Source: Cornus controversa (lineage: Eukaryota; Streptophyta; Magnoliopsida; Cornales; Cornaceae). From it: DNA of 64,000 bases. The stretch lies in contig CM048845.1 in assembly GCA_026545225.1 (NCBI GenBank), forward strand, positions 120,035,033-120,099,032, read 5' to 3'. The notes below the pieces were generated by a model, which saw nothing but the letters and a program-made list of their open reading frames with translations, ran no database searches and was not told where the DNA came from. The position numbers were made by a program, and so were the translations under genes. Below, in pieces: positions 11,727 to 23,805 of the stretch (position 1 is the first letter of the stretch; the number at the start of each line of letters is the position of its first letter).

Positions 11727-13044
11727 TTATTTTATATTACTAGTTGTCAGTAAATAATAAAAAAACTAAAATATGGTCGAAAATAATGTTTTCAATATTT
11801 TCAGGTGAAGGAAGAAAATGATGAGCCAGTGTCACAACAATTTTTTGGAAGCCGTGTTGGAATTTTCCTATTATATCTTTATGTATTCTTAGTTTTCATT
11901 TTAATTTTCAAATAGTCCTTGTCTCATTTACACTTAATAAAACATTTGAAACTTTGAAGGAGTGACTGCATTTTAAGTCGATTGTGAGAGTCGAAAATGT
12001 AAATATAGTGCAGGTTCAAGGCATTTGAGTTGTTGGTGAAATAGGTATCAAACGAAATGGATGTTGTCTATAAAAAAAACTTTCATTTGAATTGAATTTA
12101 TAAAGAAAGAGATTGATTATCATATTCAGGATTTGTATACCTGTAGATTGGATGTACTATATGCCAACTATCAAGATGCGTAGCTTAATTACCTTATTTT
12201 TTTTGTATGTGTAGATTATTGGATTGGGATATGCATGAAGTGTTATTCCTAGCTTACTAGCTGCTGCTATGGTTCTGGAGAGTGCAAATGGTGTTCTTGT
12301 CATTTTTTTATAAAATCTATGTTAATATGTTGTTTCTGAATTTTATGTTATTATTGAGGTTACTCAAGAAGACAAGAACGCATTAGTTTTTTGTTGCTTC
12401 ATTATAATGGTAATATGTAGATTGGGTGCATCATCTATGGGGCTTGCTTGGTAAAATGCATGATGCTAGTGAAATTATTGTGTTGTATGTCAAATGAGAA
12501 CACCAAACTTTTTGTTTACGAGTATTTAGAAAATGGCAGATTAGAATCACAGCAGCATACATTTTACATTAATTTGATATATTATCATGTATGTGGCTTG
12601 CTGAGTTGTTGTGGCTTAGAAATTGGGTGTATGTATGATGAATTGTGTACATGGCTTACTATGGAATCGAATAGGGTGCCATTTTCAAGCATTAAGCAGG
12701 AAAAATCTATTCATTGAATCATTTAAAAAAAAAATTGAAAAACCGCGGTTCAGAACCGAACCAAACCAAGAACCGTGATTCTGTTCCTCACAATTCCAAA
12801 CCCCAACATCTCCAATTTTGGTTCCAAAAATTAGAAATCGTTGAGAACGGTTCTGGTTATACCAAGAACTATTAAGAATCGAACCGTATACACCCCTATA
12901 TATATCACACACAACATAATATTATATTTACTAGTTATATGATATAATAATATACTATATTACTTTTCTTTGTTTCTTAAATCAAAGCCACCGGAAGTTT
13001 CAAACTTTTATTTGTTAATTTGTGAAGCCAAAGCAACTGGAAGT

Positions 13045-14516
13045 TATTAGGAATTAATCTCCCTTAGTTCAACACAACAGAAACATATCATCATATTAAT
13101 AATCGTTCGTCATAACAAAAGCATATCATCATATCAATAATCACACATGTATATATAGAGATAATAATCAAACACATCCACGCGCAACACAATTTTTTAC
13201 ATGGTTCACCCAACTCTAAGGTTACGTTCACAGATAGGGAGATTTCACTAAGAGAATATACAATACGTGAAAAACATGTCTACTACACATACTCTTTCTC
13301 TTACATCTTACATATTTATTCTCTCACTACCTTTTTTCCTTTTAGCACTACCTCTATTCATAGTCTCTAAACTCATTCCTTCTTGAAGAAGAATTCTCAT
13401 ACATTGTCTAATAAAAAATTATCAAATCAATCACAATTCTAAAATATATGCTTATAATTTCCTTCCCAGTCTTCAGGCTTTCAACACAGAAAAGGAAACT
13501 GCTTCTGCAACTAAATTTGAGCCACAAACCCAACAATCTTCAATTTGGCTCAAATTCTGTCTTCACGCATCCCCCAATAGCTCCACCTCGAACCAAACTA
13601 CATTACATCATCCCTATTGGTGTTCAATTACTCACGCATGACAACCTACCAATCAATCATCGTCATCACTCAACATTCTACCATCTCTCTTCTTTTCTCA
13701 CTCACTGCTCAATTCTCTCTTCTTATTTGGTTGCTTATTTTTGGGCTAAAACGCAACAAAAACCCTTTTGTGTTTTTAAGGGCTGAAAACAGCAAACCTC
13801 CATTCTCTATATCATCATCTTGCCCCATTTTTAAAATGAGCATCCTACGACTTATACCAAGACTTGTTCCTCATGGGCTTCACATTATCATCATCCTTGT
13901 ATCTTCATTAACTATGATTATATCTCTATAAATTTTCACGATCAACCTTCTACTCTAACACACCACCAATTTTCAACTCAAACCCACTATTGGCTCTGAT
14001 ATCACTTGTTAAAAATTAATCCCCCTTCATTCAGTACAACAGAAACATATAATTACATTAACAATCACACATGCATATATGGAGATAATAATCGAACACA
14101 TTCACACACAACAAAATTTTTACATAGTTCACCGAACTCTAGGGATACCTTCATGGAGAGAGAGATTTCACTATAATTGAGAAAAGAATATATACAATAC
14201 ACGAAAGATATGCCTACCACACACACTCTTTCTCTTGGCATATTTTCTCCCAAAATTACATATATATGCTCTTTTCACTTCTCACAGCACTCACCAACCC
14301 CTTGCATCTTCCCTCACTTTCTACCTTTTTCTTTTAACCATACCTCTATTTATAGAGTATCCACTCTCATTCATTCTTGAACAAGAATTCTCATACCTTA
14401 TCTAACAATAAGTTACTAAATCAATCACAACTCTAAAATAGATGCCTACAATTTTAGGCTTCAAAAATAGAAAAAAGAACTGCTTCTATAACTAAATTTG
14501 AGCCACAAATCTAACA
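13045..14516 (-). mobile_element. Short LTR retrotransposon (TRIM-like) in reverse orientation
   Basis: Two diverged direct repeats, 13045-13535 and 14007-14516 (about 490-510 bp), flank 471 bp. The right copy has TG...CA ends; the left copy begins TA, from TG by one change. Reading the minus strand, two bases after the right LTR comes TGATATCAGAGCC, close to the TGGTATCAGAGCC primer site for initiator tRNA-Met used by many plant Copia elements. The flanks GAAGT (13040-13044) and AAAGT (14517-14521) match at four of five positions, consistent with an old 5-bp TSD. No gag or pol frame is present, so the element depended on others. It is longer than classical TRIMs because the LTRs are long. 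Confidence 0.8.
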
Positions 14517-14616
14517 AAAGTCTCAAACGTGAAACCTTATAGAACAAAATAAGAAAATGTTTCACATCATTTTTTATAGGTCATATTTGATCATTTTGAT
14601 TTCTTTGTATACTTAT

Positions 14617-14983
14617 TGATGAAGTAGAAATTCACCCCGAACTGGTCAAACGCCAACCTGTAAAAAGACAAGAGTGGGGCAGTCGGAAGGACATCGGCGT
14701 GGTGCCGGTCGACTGTACTCTAACGATCAAGTTAGATATCGGAAAGGCTCGTTCAAGCTAGAAAAGCACTTTAGAGTGTATTAATTACGTACCTTGTTAT
14801 ATGGACTATCTCTATATTTATAGTAGTAACATAGAAATGTGTCATAGTAGAAGACTGGCTCTTCAGTTTTCCAGAATTATCTGGAGATAGAAAAAATCTG
14901 GTCAAAACATACCTCTTGTCCACCTCACCTTGCTCCTAACTTCCACATCATGCGTTTCACAATTGGAGTCAAATACTCTATCA
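14617..14983 (-). repeat. LTR (3' LTR relative to the element)
   Basis: A 367-bp direct repeat of 18103-18469, with TG at the left end and CA at the right end on the plus strand. Confidence 0.85.
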
Positions 14984-15369
14984 GATGCCTCATGTTCATG
15001 AGGGTCGCTCGTTGGTTCTTAGGAACATCTTGGCTGGCCCGTTGGGCTATAAAAACGGACATTTGGCCCATCAACCCGGTCGATTAAGGACCCATGATTT
15101 TTTTTTCCTTTTTTTTTTTTTACTATGCCTTGGATCTGGCTTGGGCCGGCCCTAGGTTTGTATATAAGAACCTGATTTATATATTTTAAAAATGATTGTT
15201 ATTCTGAAGAATCGAACCTTAGCTAATAAGCTCTAATGGTATCACCCTAACCATTATGCCAATGACTTATTTGGTTAAGAAATTTTAATTAATAAACCTT
15301 CATAGCATAGCTCTTGATAAACCCATGTGACAACCTTTGTGGGACTTATCCACCATTTGCTAAAATTTC

Positions 15370-16020
15370 TTTTAATGGGTTGTGCCCTTATAGGGTCTAT
15401 TGACGATGTTCTCAGGATTAATTATCCTGCCTTTTTCATTAGAGGTCCTCTAAAGAGGTGTGTCCCCTTAGGGTTGTGCCCCCGTGGGGCTATTTGACAA
15501 TGTTCTCAAAATTAATTCATCCCATATTTTTCATTAAAGGCCCTCTGCATAGGTGTATCCCCGTAGGGCTGTGCCCTCGTAGGGCTATTTGACAATGTTC
15601 TCAAAATTAATTCATCCAGCCTTTTTCATTAAAGGCACTTTTAAGAGGTGTGTCCCCGTAGGGCTATTTGACAATGTTCTTGGAATTAATTCAACCCGCC
15701 TTTTTCATTAAAGGCCCTCTGTAGAAGTCTGTCCCTGTAAGGCTGTGTCCCACGGGGGTTGTTTGATAATGTTCTCAAAATTAATTCATTCTGCTTTTTT
15801 TAATAAATGCCCTCTACAGAGGTGTGTCCCCGAAGGGTTGTTTGACAATGTTCTCGAAATTAATTTATCCCGTCTTTTTCATTAAAGGCCCTCTGCAGAG
15901 GTGTGTCCCCGTAGGGTTATGCCTTTGTAGGGCTATTTAATAATGTTCTCGAAATTAATTCATCTCACCTTTTTTTATTAAAAGCCTTATACAGATGTGT
16001 GTCCCCGTAGGGTTGTTTGT
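15370..16020. repeat. Tandem array of about 75-110 bp units inside the gag-only element
   Basis: The anchor GACAATGTTCTCAAAATTAA (variants allowed) recurs at about 15402, 15491, 15587, 15664, 15759, 15840 and 15934. Each is followed by TTTTTCATTAAAGGCCCTCT and GTGTGTCCCCGTAGGG motifs. Units vary in length and some carry an extra internal GTGCCC..GTAGGG segment. The array lies between gag and the 3' LTR. Arrays in this position are known from Tat-lineage Gypsy elements such as Retand. Confidence 0.85.
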
Positions 16021-16199
16021 TCACTTTTTGTTTTAGTTATAACAACATATTTTAAAACAAAATGGTATGTTATCGTTATTTTAGTAACAAATAAAGAATT
16101 ATTTGAGAAAAATCTTGGAGATATCGTCCTAAGACTCGATATTAAACTAAGTTTTAGCTGGAACTATTAAAGTAAATGCAACTTTTAAAAGAAAGTCTT

Positions 16200-17240
16200 A
16201 CTAGTGGCATTTCCTCAGATGCTCAGCATTCCAAGGATGGACCAACTACCTTCCTTCCATTGTCTCTAATCAATATACCCCCCGTCGCCTCCAAATCTAT
16301 CGGAGATAACTCTGATTTTTCCCAATAGAGGATTTCTTCGAGTGTTATCATCTTTACCGTTCTCATCCCATGGGCGGTTCCGTGTTCCCTTCTCATCTCC
16401 GGCCACAAATCTTCACAGTTGGCCCCTACGAATCAGACTTTCAATCTATTTTTTCAAGTCTATGCACTCATCTGTATTGTACCCATGGTCACGATGGAAC
16501 CTACAATACTTGTTGCGGGACTTCTTGGAGAGATCGATTATTAGTTTTGGAGGTCATGCCACAGCCGGGTCATCTTGGATGTAGAGGAGAATTTGACTTA
16601 TTGATGTGTTTAAGGGGGTAAAAGTGTTGAATCCTTTATTACGACGCGATATTTTATTGCTTTACTCCCGTAACATCCTGCCATACTTGGGGTCTCTATC
16701 TTCCTCACTGGAATGTCCCCCCCTTTTCCTGTCTGTCTTTCTCGCATCAAGGGCATACTCTGCATTCATGTACTTTTGGGCCTTCATGAGTAGCTTGGAC
16801 ATGCTTTCTGGAAGGTGCTTAGAAATTGAGTACAAGAATTTTGAAGGCAGCAAGCCCCCCATGAATGCGATAACTGCCACCTTGTCGTCCAAAACATCGA
16901 CTTACAATATCTCCGTGTTAAACCGGTTGATGTAGTCTTGCAATGACTCCCCCTTAGTCTGTCTTACGTTCACAAGATAGGTGGCGGGCTTTCTGTGCCT
17001 TCGGGCGGCAATAAAATTTCCTACAAACAATTGACTCAGTTCTTTGAAGAAATGTACAAATGTCGGCTTTAGGTTGTTAAACCATGACCAGGTAGAACCC
17101 TTCAATGTAGTAGAAAAGGCTCTACATAAGATTTCATCTAGTACTCCTTAGAGGTGCATCAGAGCTTTGTAGGTCTCCAGATGATCTAGCAGGTCCTTGG
17201 TCCCATCAAAGCTTTCAAGGGTGGACATTTTGAACTTGTT
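16200..17240 (-). pseudogene. Decayed retrotransposon gag
   Basis: The minus-strand reading frame carries features of the plant retrotransposon gag domain: a GSTWSWFNNL block, FVGNF, then LVNVRQTKGESLQDYINRF, and further on DDKVAVIAFMGGL. Two in-frame TAA stops interrupt it, at 17148-17150 and 16902-16904, with the same frame resuming on each side, so the protein can no longer be made. A Lys/Arg/Glu-rich stretch follows near 16700. More downstream sequence (about 16223-16408) is open but is in a different reading context and its identity is unclear. Confidence 0.75.
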
Positions 17241-18085
17241 GGGCAAAAGACAATTCATTACCCCAATGAGAAAGTGATGTTAGTTTACTGAACCAAATCC
17301 TCCATTATAGTATGGCATTTCCCCTTCATGGCTTGAGCCATGCTCTCTACCTTGGCTCTAGGGTCATGCATCTCTATATCATAATAAGCAGCCCCCCTGG
17401 ATGCCCTGAGTTTCTATGAGTACGGGTTTTAAATCCCGAATCCCCCTGAGCATGAGCCCTCTATAGGCGGGACTAGGTGAGTTTGATTCGTCCCTTCTCA
17501 ATCATTTCTCACTTAGCTCTGGGTCGTATCATCTGTCGGAACTCTACTATCTCGTCTTGTGTCATCCCCTTCTAGATCAACCGACCTGAGATGACTTCAT
17601 GATGGCACTGGTGCCACAGGATGAAGGCGTTGTAGGATTGCCGCATTTTGCTAGAGTACCTTGGTTAGACTCTAATTCAAGTTCTGAACCTAGTATTCTA
17701 ACGCTACGACTCGCTTCTGGTTATTTGGGATTCGGGGGCATGCCTCTGGGAAGTCTCTTTGACTAGGGGGCTACATGCTTCCTTCTCCTACTATTAGTAA
17801 GTTGTGACCTGGAAGGTCCAGGGCAGTAGGCGGATTTTGTCCGGTTGGAAGGTTATGGCCGACCAGAGGATCTTGTTTGGCAGGGGGTCATGTTCGGCTA
17901 GAAGATTGTGGCCCGCAAAAGGATCCTGTCTGGCTAGAGGATTGTGATCGGCAGGGGGATCCTGTCCGGCTGGAGGATTGTGACCGACTGGAGGATCTTA
18001 TCCGGCCGCAATCTCTAGCCCAGTTCGTAGGTGCATCATGCTTCGTATATGATTCGTGTAAAACAATCACATTTGATTTCGTTTT

Positions 18086-18100
18086 CCACAGACGACGCCA
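18086..18100 (-). promoter_or_regulatory. Retrotransposon primer-binding site
   Basis: On the minus strand the bases TGGCGTCGTCTGTGG begin two bases after the LTR boundary at 18103. This fits the tRNA primer sites of plant Gypsy elements and sets the element's orientation. Confidence 0.65.
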
Positions 18101-18102
18101 AC

Positions 18103-18469
18103 TGATGAAACAGAAATCCACCCAGAACTGGTCAAACGCCAACCTGTAAAAAAATAAAAGTGGGGCAATCGGAATGACACTGGCGTGGAGTCGGCCGACT
18201 GTACTTCAACGATCAAGTCAGATATCGAAAAGACTCATTCAAGCTAGAAAGACACTTTAGAGAGTATTAATTGCGTACCTTGGTATATGGACCGTCTCTA
18301 TATTTATAGCAGCAACATGGAAATGTGTCCAAGTATAAGACTGACTCTTCAGTTTTTCACACTTATTTGGAGATAGAAAAATCCTAATCAAAATATACCT
18401 CTTGTCCACCTCATCTTACTCTCAACTTCCACATTATACATTTCACAATTCGAATCAAATACTCTATCA
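18103..18469 (-). repeat. LTR (5' LTR relative to the element)
   Basis: A 367-bp direct repeat of 14617-14983. It differs by scattered substitutions and keeps TG...CA ends and a minus-strand TATA-like motif. Confidence 0.85.
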
Positions 18470-18474
18470 CTTCT

Positions 18475-18498
18475 CTATGTTATTTTTGACTAGATATA

Positions 18499-18540
<42 letters not shown>

Positions 18541-19283
18541 ATCGAATATAGATAATATAATACTTTTTGACTTATATTTAATTTTGTATTTCATCTTCTC
18601 ATATATGGTATAAAAAAATATATCATAATTGGCAAACAAAATGATAGAATGAAAGAAAGAAGAAGACACGAAGGGAAGAAGAAAAAATGAACCCAACTTG
18701 GTTCAAAGAAACAAGAAAAAGCTAATTTTACGAGTGGGGATATGACAGGGGAAAAAGAGCAAACGCATGATAATTGACAAGAGTGCGAAAATAACCGATT
18801 CAAAGACCTGAAAAAAATAGTTTTTCTTACAATGAAATAATCACAAAAAACCTCTTCTTATGTCTATTATAAGATCTCTAGCTTCTTTCTTATACGATAA
18901 TTGGCTAACTCACCACATAACCCACTCATAAATAAATCGTATAACATGAAAATTAATTAGACCGATGGTTTTGATATCACCACTCCCAACTTGTTTCAGG
19001 CAAACCGGTATAATATATACATACTAACGGTGTTATGGGTGTTATGTATTTAAAATCGTTAAATAATCATATAGAGTAATTTTAAACCGTTAATAAAAAA
19101 TGTAATATTATGTGATGCATACACTGCTCTCTAACCAAAGTGTCACCTTGAGCACCTTCTCTCCTGCTTGTCGAATCTGGAATTAAACAACAATACACGA
19201 AACCCGGCGCTCCTACCCCCACATGGCACTGCATCTGGCTCACATTATTCCTATAAATATTAAATGCATATTCGGGAATCAAA

Positions 19284-19330
<47 letters not shown>

Positions 19331-19970
19331 TTAAATTCAGTGGTCCTCTCGTGAAGAAAATCCCTGATTCAAGTAACCTATACTTATATATAAAGCAATT
19401 ATAAAAGACAAAATGATTCTCATTTAAGTGGAAAAAAATAATTATCTTACTTGCATACAGAATAAAAAATCGACTTTGCAAGGGTGTTGCACTAAAGCCG
19501 TAAAAATAAATGAAAAAATAAAATTATTTCTCAAAATTAGTTATTATTTTTTAAATAATTGTGGAGCGTGAGAATATTTTAAAATTATCGTCCTAATTTT
19601 GATATTTAATATGTGAAATTATGATCCCAACATATTCACATTAAAAAAAAAAACAAAAATGGCAATTATGCAGAGTTAAACACATTTTTTATACCTAAAA
19701 TAAATAAGCATGTGATTATTGTAAGTGGATTACTACTACTCCGTACTAAACTTCACAACTTGTTATATATACTGTACATAACAGCATAAGAATCTGTGTA
19801 GAACATTGTCTAGTTGGGCTGGGCCCATGGGCCAACGAATTAGCCACTTGTTATGTCCAGCTTTTAACACTGTCATCGACAGTGGTTTAGCTTTCAGATC
19901 TGTGGTCCCCACTATCATGTGCAATCCCTCTCATTAACTTCTCTATCCGAACTGGCAAACTTACTCTCTA
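18475..19970. other. Intergenic region upstream of the TMK-type kinase
   Basis: AT-rich and without a supportable gene. It holds (AT)n tracts at about 18505-18536 and 19286-19327. The proximal part (about 19730-19970) is the likely promoter of the receptor kinase. A TATATATAC near 19763 is a TATA candidate but would imply a 5' UTR of more than 300 bases. Confidence 0.5.
19286..19327. repeat. (AT)n microsatellite
   Basis: About 42 bp of uninterrupted AT dinucleotide, about 0.8 kb upstream of the receptor kinase start codon. Confidence 0.9.

Positions 19971-19973
<3 letters not shown>

Positions 19974-20004
<31 letters not shown>
19974..20004 (+). repeat. CT-rich tract in the likely 5' leader of the receptor kinase
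   Basis: A nearly pure CT run about 140-170 bp before the start codon at 20145, with further CTCTCT runs up to about 20133. Pyrimidine tracts like this are common around plant transcription starts and 5' UTRs. Confidence 0.75.
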
Positions 20005-20007
<3 letters not shown>

Positions 20008-20144
20008 TTCTACCTTTCACTGGTTCAGCATCCAATGCTCCTTTAACCCTCCATACATTTATGCATGCACAGAAGCCCTTGAAACCACCCATCTGTCTGT
20101 TTTCTCTCTCCAATACTCTTTGTCTCTCTCTCTAGCTTTGCAAG

Positions 20145-23100
20145 ATGAAAACCCATCTTGGTTTGAAGCTTTTAACTCTGTTTCTTGCAGGGTTCTTTTC
20201 AATCTTCATCTGTGGAGAGTCTCAAACAAACCCAACTGATGCTTCGGTGATGTTAGCTCTGAAGAAGAGCCTAAACCTATCTGAGGAACTCGGATGGTCT
20301 GACCCAGAGCCATGCAAGTGGACACACGTGGTCTGCTCAGAGGGCAATCGGGTCACCCGGATCCAAATCGGGCACCAAAACCTCAAAGGTACACTCCCTT
20401 CAAACCTCTCAAACCTCACTGAACTAGAGCGATTAGAGCTTCAATGGAACAACATTTCAGGTCCACTTCCGAGCTTAAATGGGTTGAGTTCATTACAAGT
20501 GTTAATGCTTAGCAATAACCAGTTCAGTTCAATTCCTATAGATTTTTTCACTGGAATGTCATCACTTCAATCTGTTGAGATTGACAACAATCCCTTTTCG
20601 GCTTGGGAAATCCCCCAAAGCCTCCGAAATGCTTCGGCCCTTCAAAATTTCTCAGCTAATTCCGCTAATATTACTGGGAAAATACCAGATTTTTTCAGTC
20701 CGGGTGAATTTCCAGGGTTGAGTAATTTGCACTTAGCTTTCAATAACTTGGAAGGTGAATTGCCAGTGAGCTTTTCTGGGTCACAAATTGAGTCTTTGTG
20801 GGTTAATGGACAGATGAGTGATGTTAAACTTAGTGGGAAAATTGATGTAATACAGAACATGACATTCTTGAAGGAGGTTTGGTTGCATTCCAATGCGTTT
20901 TCAGGTCCATTGCCGGACTTTTCCGGGTTGGACGGTTTGGAGAGCTTGAGTCTTAGAGATAATTCGTTTACCGGTCCTGTTCCGGTGTCTTTGGTGAATC
21001 TTCACTCTTTAAAGATTGTTAATTTGACCAATAATTTGCTTCAAGGACCAATGCCCAAGTTCAACAATTCGGTTGCAGTGGATATGACCAAGAATACGAA
21101 TAGTTTCTGTTTGCCAATACCTGGTGATTGTGATCCAAGAGTGAGTACACTGCTTTCTATTGTCAAATCTATGGATTACCCAATAAAGTTTGCAGAGAAC
21201 TGGAAGGGGAATGACCCGTGTTCGGATTGGTTTGGGATTGCTTGCAATGGTGGGAACATTACCATTGTTAATTTTAAGAAAATGGGTCTTACGGGTACAA
21301 TTTCTCTTGAATTTGCTTCACTCAAGTCACTGCAGAGATTGGTTCTTGCTGATAACAATCTCACAGGTACGATCCCAGAGGAGCTTACGACTCTGCCTGC
21401 GCTTACTGAACTTGATGTATCAAAAAACCAGCTTCATGGGAAAGTACCAACTTTTAAGAACAATGTGATTGTAAATACAGATGGTAATCCGGATTTTGGG
21501 AAGGCGAAGAATGCTTCTAGCCCATCCTCTGGGGGTTCATCCACTCCATCTACAGTTGCTGGTTCTGAAAACAGTGGTAGTTCCGAAAGTGGTGGTAAGA
21601 AATCTAAAAACTGGATTGTAGTCGTGTTTTCTGTGATTGGAGGTGTCTTTGTGATTGTATTGATTGGTTTGGTGGCTTTCTGTCTATACAAAAATAAACA
21701 AAAGCGTTTTAGCAGAGTACAGAGCCCAAATGCGATGGTAATTCATCCTCGCCATTCAGGATCTGATAATGATAGTGTTAAAATTACGGTTGCAGGATCA
21801 AGTGTGAGTGTTGGTGCAGTCAGTGAAACTCATACTATTCCTGGCAGTGAGACCAGCGATATCCAAATGGTTGAAGCAGGAAACATGGTAATTTCCATTC
21901 AAGTCCTGAAAAGTGTGACCAACAATTTCAGTGAAGAGAACATATTGGGACAAGGAGGTTTTGGGACTGTCTACAGAGGGGAATTGCACGATGGAACAAA
22001 AATTGCTGTGAAGAGAATGGAGTCTGGGGTGATTTCTGGGAAGGGGCTGCCTGAGTTCAAGTCTGAGATTGCTGTTTTGACTAAGGTTCGGCATCGGCAT
22101 CTTGTTGCTCTTCTTGGCTACTGTTTGGATGGGAATGAGAAGCTTCTTGTGTATGAGTACATGCCTCAAGGGACACTCAGTAGGCATCTTTTCAACTGGC
22201 CAGAAGAAGGGTTGAAACCATTGGAATGGACAAGAAGGTTGACCATTGCCTTGGACGTGGCAAGGGGTGTTGAGTATCTTCATGGTTTGGCCCATCAAAG
22301 CTTTATACACAGGGACCTAAAGCCCTCCAACATTCTTCTTGGGGATGATATGAGAGCTAAGGTTGCAGATTTTGGTCTTGTGCGTCTTGCCCCCGAGGGA
22401 AAAGGATCAATTGAAACCAGAATTGCGGGAACTTTTGGATATCTAGCACCAGAATATGCAGGTTTTTATTTTCTAGCTATTTACCTCCTTAATTTTTAAA
22501 ATATATTTTATTTCTGATGCTCTTTATGCATGAAAAACCAAAATTATGTCCTAAATCTTAATGGAACATGAAAAGATTCTGTGCTATTAGGCTATTAGCA
22601 GACAACAGTTTGGACCAACACGATCAAGGCTGTCAGCCAAAGGATAGAAAATGACTCAAAAAGGATCGTTTTCTAATTTCCTCTTGCCAAGATTGTTGTT
22701 TTGGCAAACCTTCCATCACGATCCACAATTAGAACATAAGAGGATAGGTTTACTCTTTGTCATAATCTACTTGCACTGAAAAATCTTCTTTACTTTTTCA
22801 TCATCTTAGTATCTTCCCCCTGAACAACCTCAAAGGATGGAAGATAGGCTAAGATAATCACAGAGAGAATGACTAGTTGAAATGGTTATAGTTGGACTAT
22901 TGCCACCTTGTTTAACAATCTGCCCTTTTTTCATCATGTTGTTCATTTGGGTTGAAAGTTTTGGGATCGAGATGAAGACTAGGTTTACAAATATTATTAT
23001 AAGAACTTTGAAGTTGCAAAAGCTTAGCCAATGCTGCAGCCAATTTTCTGAAATGGTAGTTAGCTGACTGTGTTTTCAAGTTTATTGATGATTGTGCTCA

Positions 23101-23805
23101 AACCTGAAAATAATGTTGCCCTAACTGTTGAAGTTGGATTTTTCTGTAAATCAGCTTCTTTGTTGTTTGTTCTTGTAATTTTGGATCCAACTAATCCAAA
23201 CATATGCATTTTACTAACAGCTGAATTTGCATAGTTCTAAATTGAAGTCTCTTTTCTTTGATTGCACAGTGACGGGGCGAGTGACTACTAAAGTTGATGT
23301 CTTCAGTTTTGGGGTGATTTTGATGGAGCTAATCACAGGGAGAAAAGCACTTGATGAGAGCCAGCCTGAAGAAAGCATGCACCTCGTAACATGGTTCCGG
23401 AGGATGCACATTAACAAGGAGACTTTCCGCAAGGCCATTGATCCTACAATTGACCTCAATGAGGAAACACTTGCCAGCATCAGTACGGTTGCCGAATTGG
23501 CTGGCCACTGCAGTGCGAGGGAGCCATACCAAAGGCCTGACATGGGTCATGCTGTCAATGTGCTATCTTCTCTAGTAGAGCTGTGGAAACCATCTGACAA
23601 GAACATGACGGAGGACGTATATGGCATTGACCTTGAGATGTCGTTGCCACAAGCGCTTAAGAAGTGGCAGGCATTTGAAGGAAGAAGTCACATGGATTCT
23701 TCTTCTTCTTCTTCATTCCTTCCAAGCTTGGACAACACGCAGACTAGCATACCCACTCGGCCTTGTGGATTTGCTGAGTCATTCACATCTGCAGATGGGA
23801 GGTGA
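20145..23805 (+). CDS. TMK: TMK-type leucine-rich-repeat receptor-like kinase
   Basis: Two exons, 20145-22461 and 23270-23805, encode 950 residues (Arabidopsis TMK1 is about 940). A signal peptide (1-25) is followed by an LRR N-cap and a first LRR block to about 310. A non-LRR island with a second cap ([13 protein letters not shown], 355-367) precedes further LRRs to about 440. This split ectodomain defines the TMK family. A Ser/Gly-rich linker leads to one membrane segment (about 490-515). The kinase has the loop GQGGFG (602-607), Lys623, HRD with Asp724 and DFG with Asp742. All are intact, so an active kinase is expected. The 808-bp intron falls directly after APEYA, and exon 2 continues [15 protein letters not shown] in frame. 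TMKs sit at the plasma membrane and act in auxin-linked signalling to ROP GTPases (family knowledge). The exact paralogue is not settled. Confidence 0.96.
22462..23269 (+). other. Single intron of the TMK-type kinase gene
   Basis: Donor GTTTTT at 22462 and acceptor TTGCACAG ending at 23269. Reading past the donor would end the kinase after about 12 foreign residues (stop at 22497-22499), so the intron must be removed for a full-length kinase. Confidence 0.93.

Larger units (their letters stand above)
8587..12898. mobile_element. Decayed hAT element carrying a nested Mutator-like element
   Basis: The left end has GGGTGCACAAAGAACCG and the right end reads CGGTTC...GTATACACCCCTA when approached from inside, so the termini are imperfect inverted repeats. 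Both ends are dense in AACCG/CGGTT subterminal motifs (8600-8740 and 12738-12890), a hallmark of hAT elements. Both flanks are TA repeats, so the TSD cannot be read. Inside is a possible first coding exon (ATG at 9176, Met-Asp-Ser-Pro then a Ser run, followed by a GTAAAT donor) and a possible second exon after a TTTTCAG near 11804. No zinc-finger or hATC dimerisation region survives. A Mutator-like element occupies 10108-11726. Confidence 0.65.
14617..18469 (-). mobile_element. Gag-only LTR retrotransposon (TR-GAG/Ty3-Gypsy-like), reverse orientation
   Basis: The LTRs are 14617-14983 and 18103-18469, both 367 bp, with TG...CA ends. By eye they are roughly 85-88% identical. The flanks CTTAT (14612-14616) and CTTCT (18470-18474) match at four of five positions, fitting a decayed 5-bp TSD. 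On the minus strand the right LTR is followed after a few bases by TGGCGTCGTCTGTGG, resembling the TGGCGCCGTCTGTGG-type primer site seen in plant Gypsy elements. A TATA-like CTATAAATATAG lies in the LTR on the minus strand. A gag-like frame is at about 16200-17240 and a tandem array at about 15370-16020. No protease, reverse transcriptase or integrase is seen, so it is non-autonomous. I could not recognise a polypurine tract. Confidence 0.85.

Noticed and set aside
12448-12717. 89-codon frame with a receptor-kinase-like LFVYEYLENGRL stretch
   Set aside because: The short resemblance to a kinase segment is isolated, lacks any other kinase motif and lies in the decayed hAT element. It could be a tiny captured kinase fragment, but the evidence is too thin to call.
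15370-16020. CRISPR-like array
   Set aside because: Repeats are long, variable and contiguous with no unique spacers, and the context is a plant LTR element.
22462-22499. Receptor kinase protein ending in the run-on after APEYA
   Set aside because: The frame stops right after a good GT donor in the middle of the kinase domain. The missing half of the kinase continues in frame after the acceptor at 23269, so this is intron sequence.
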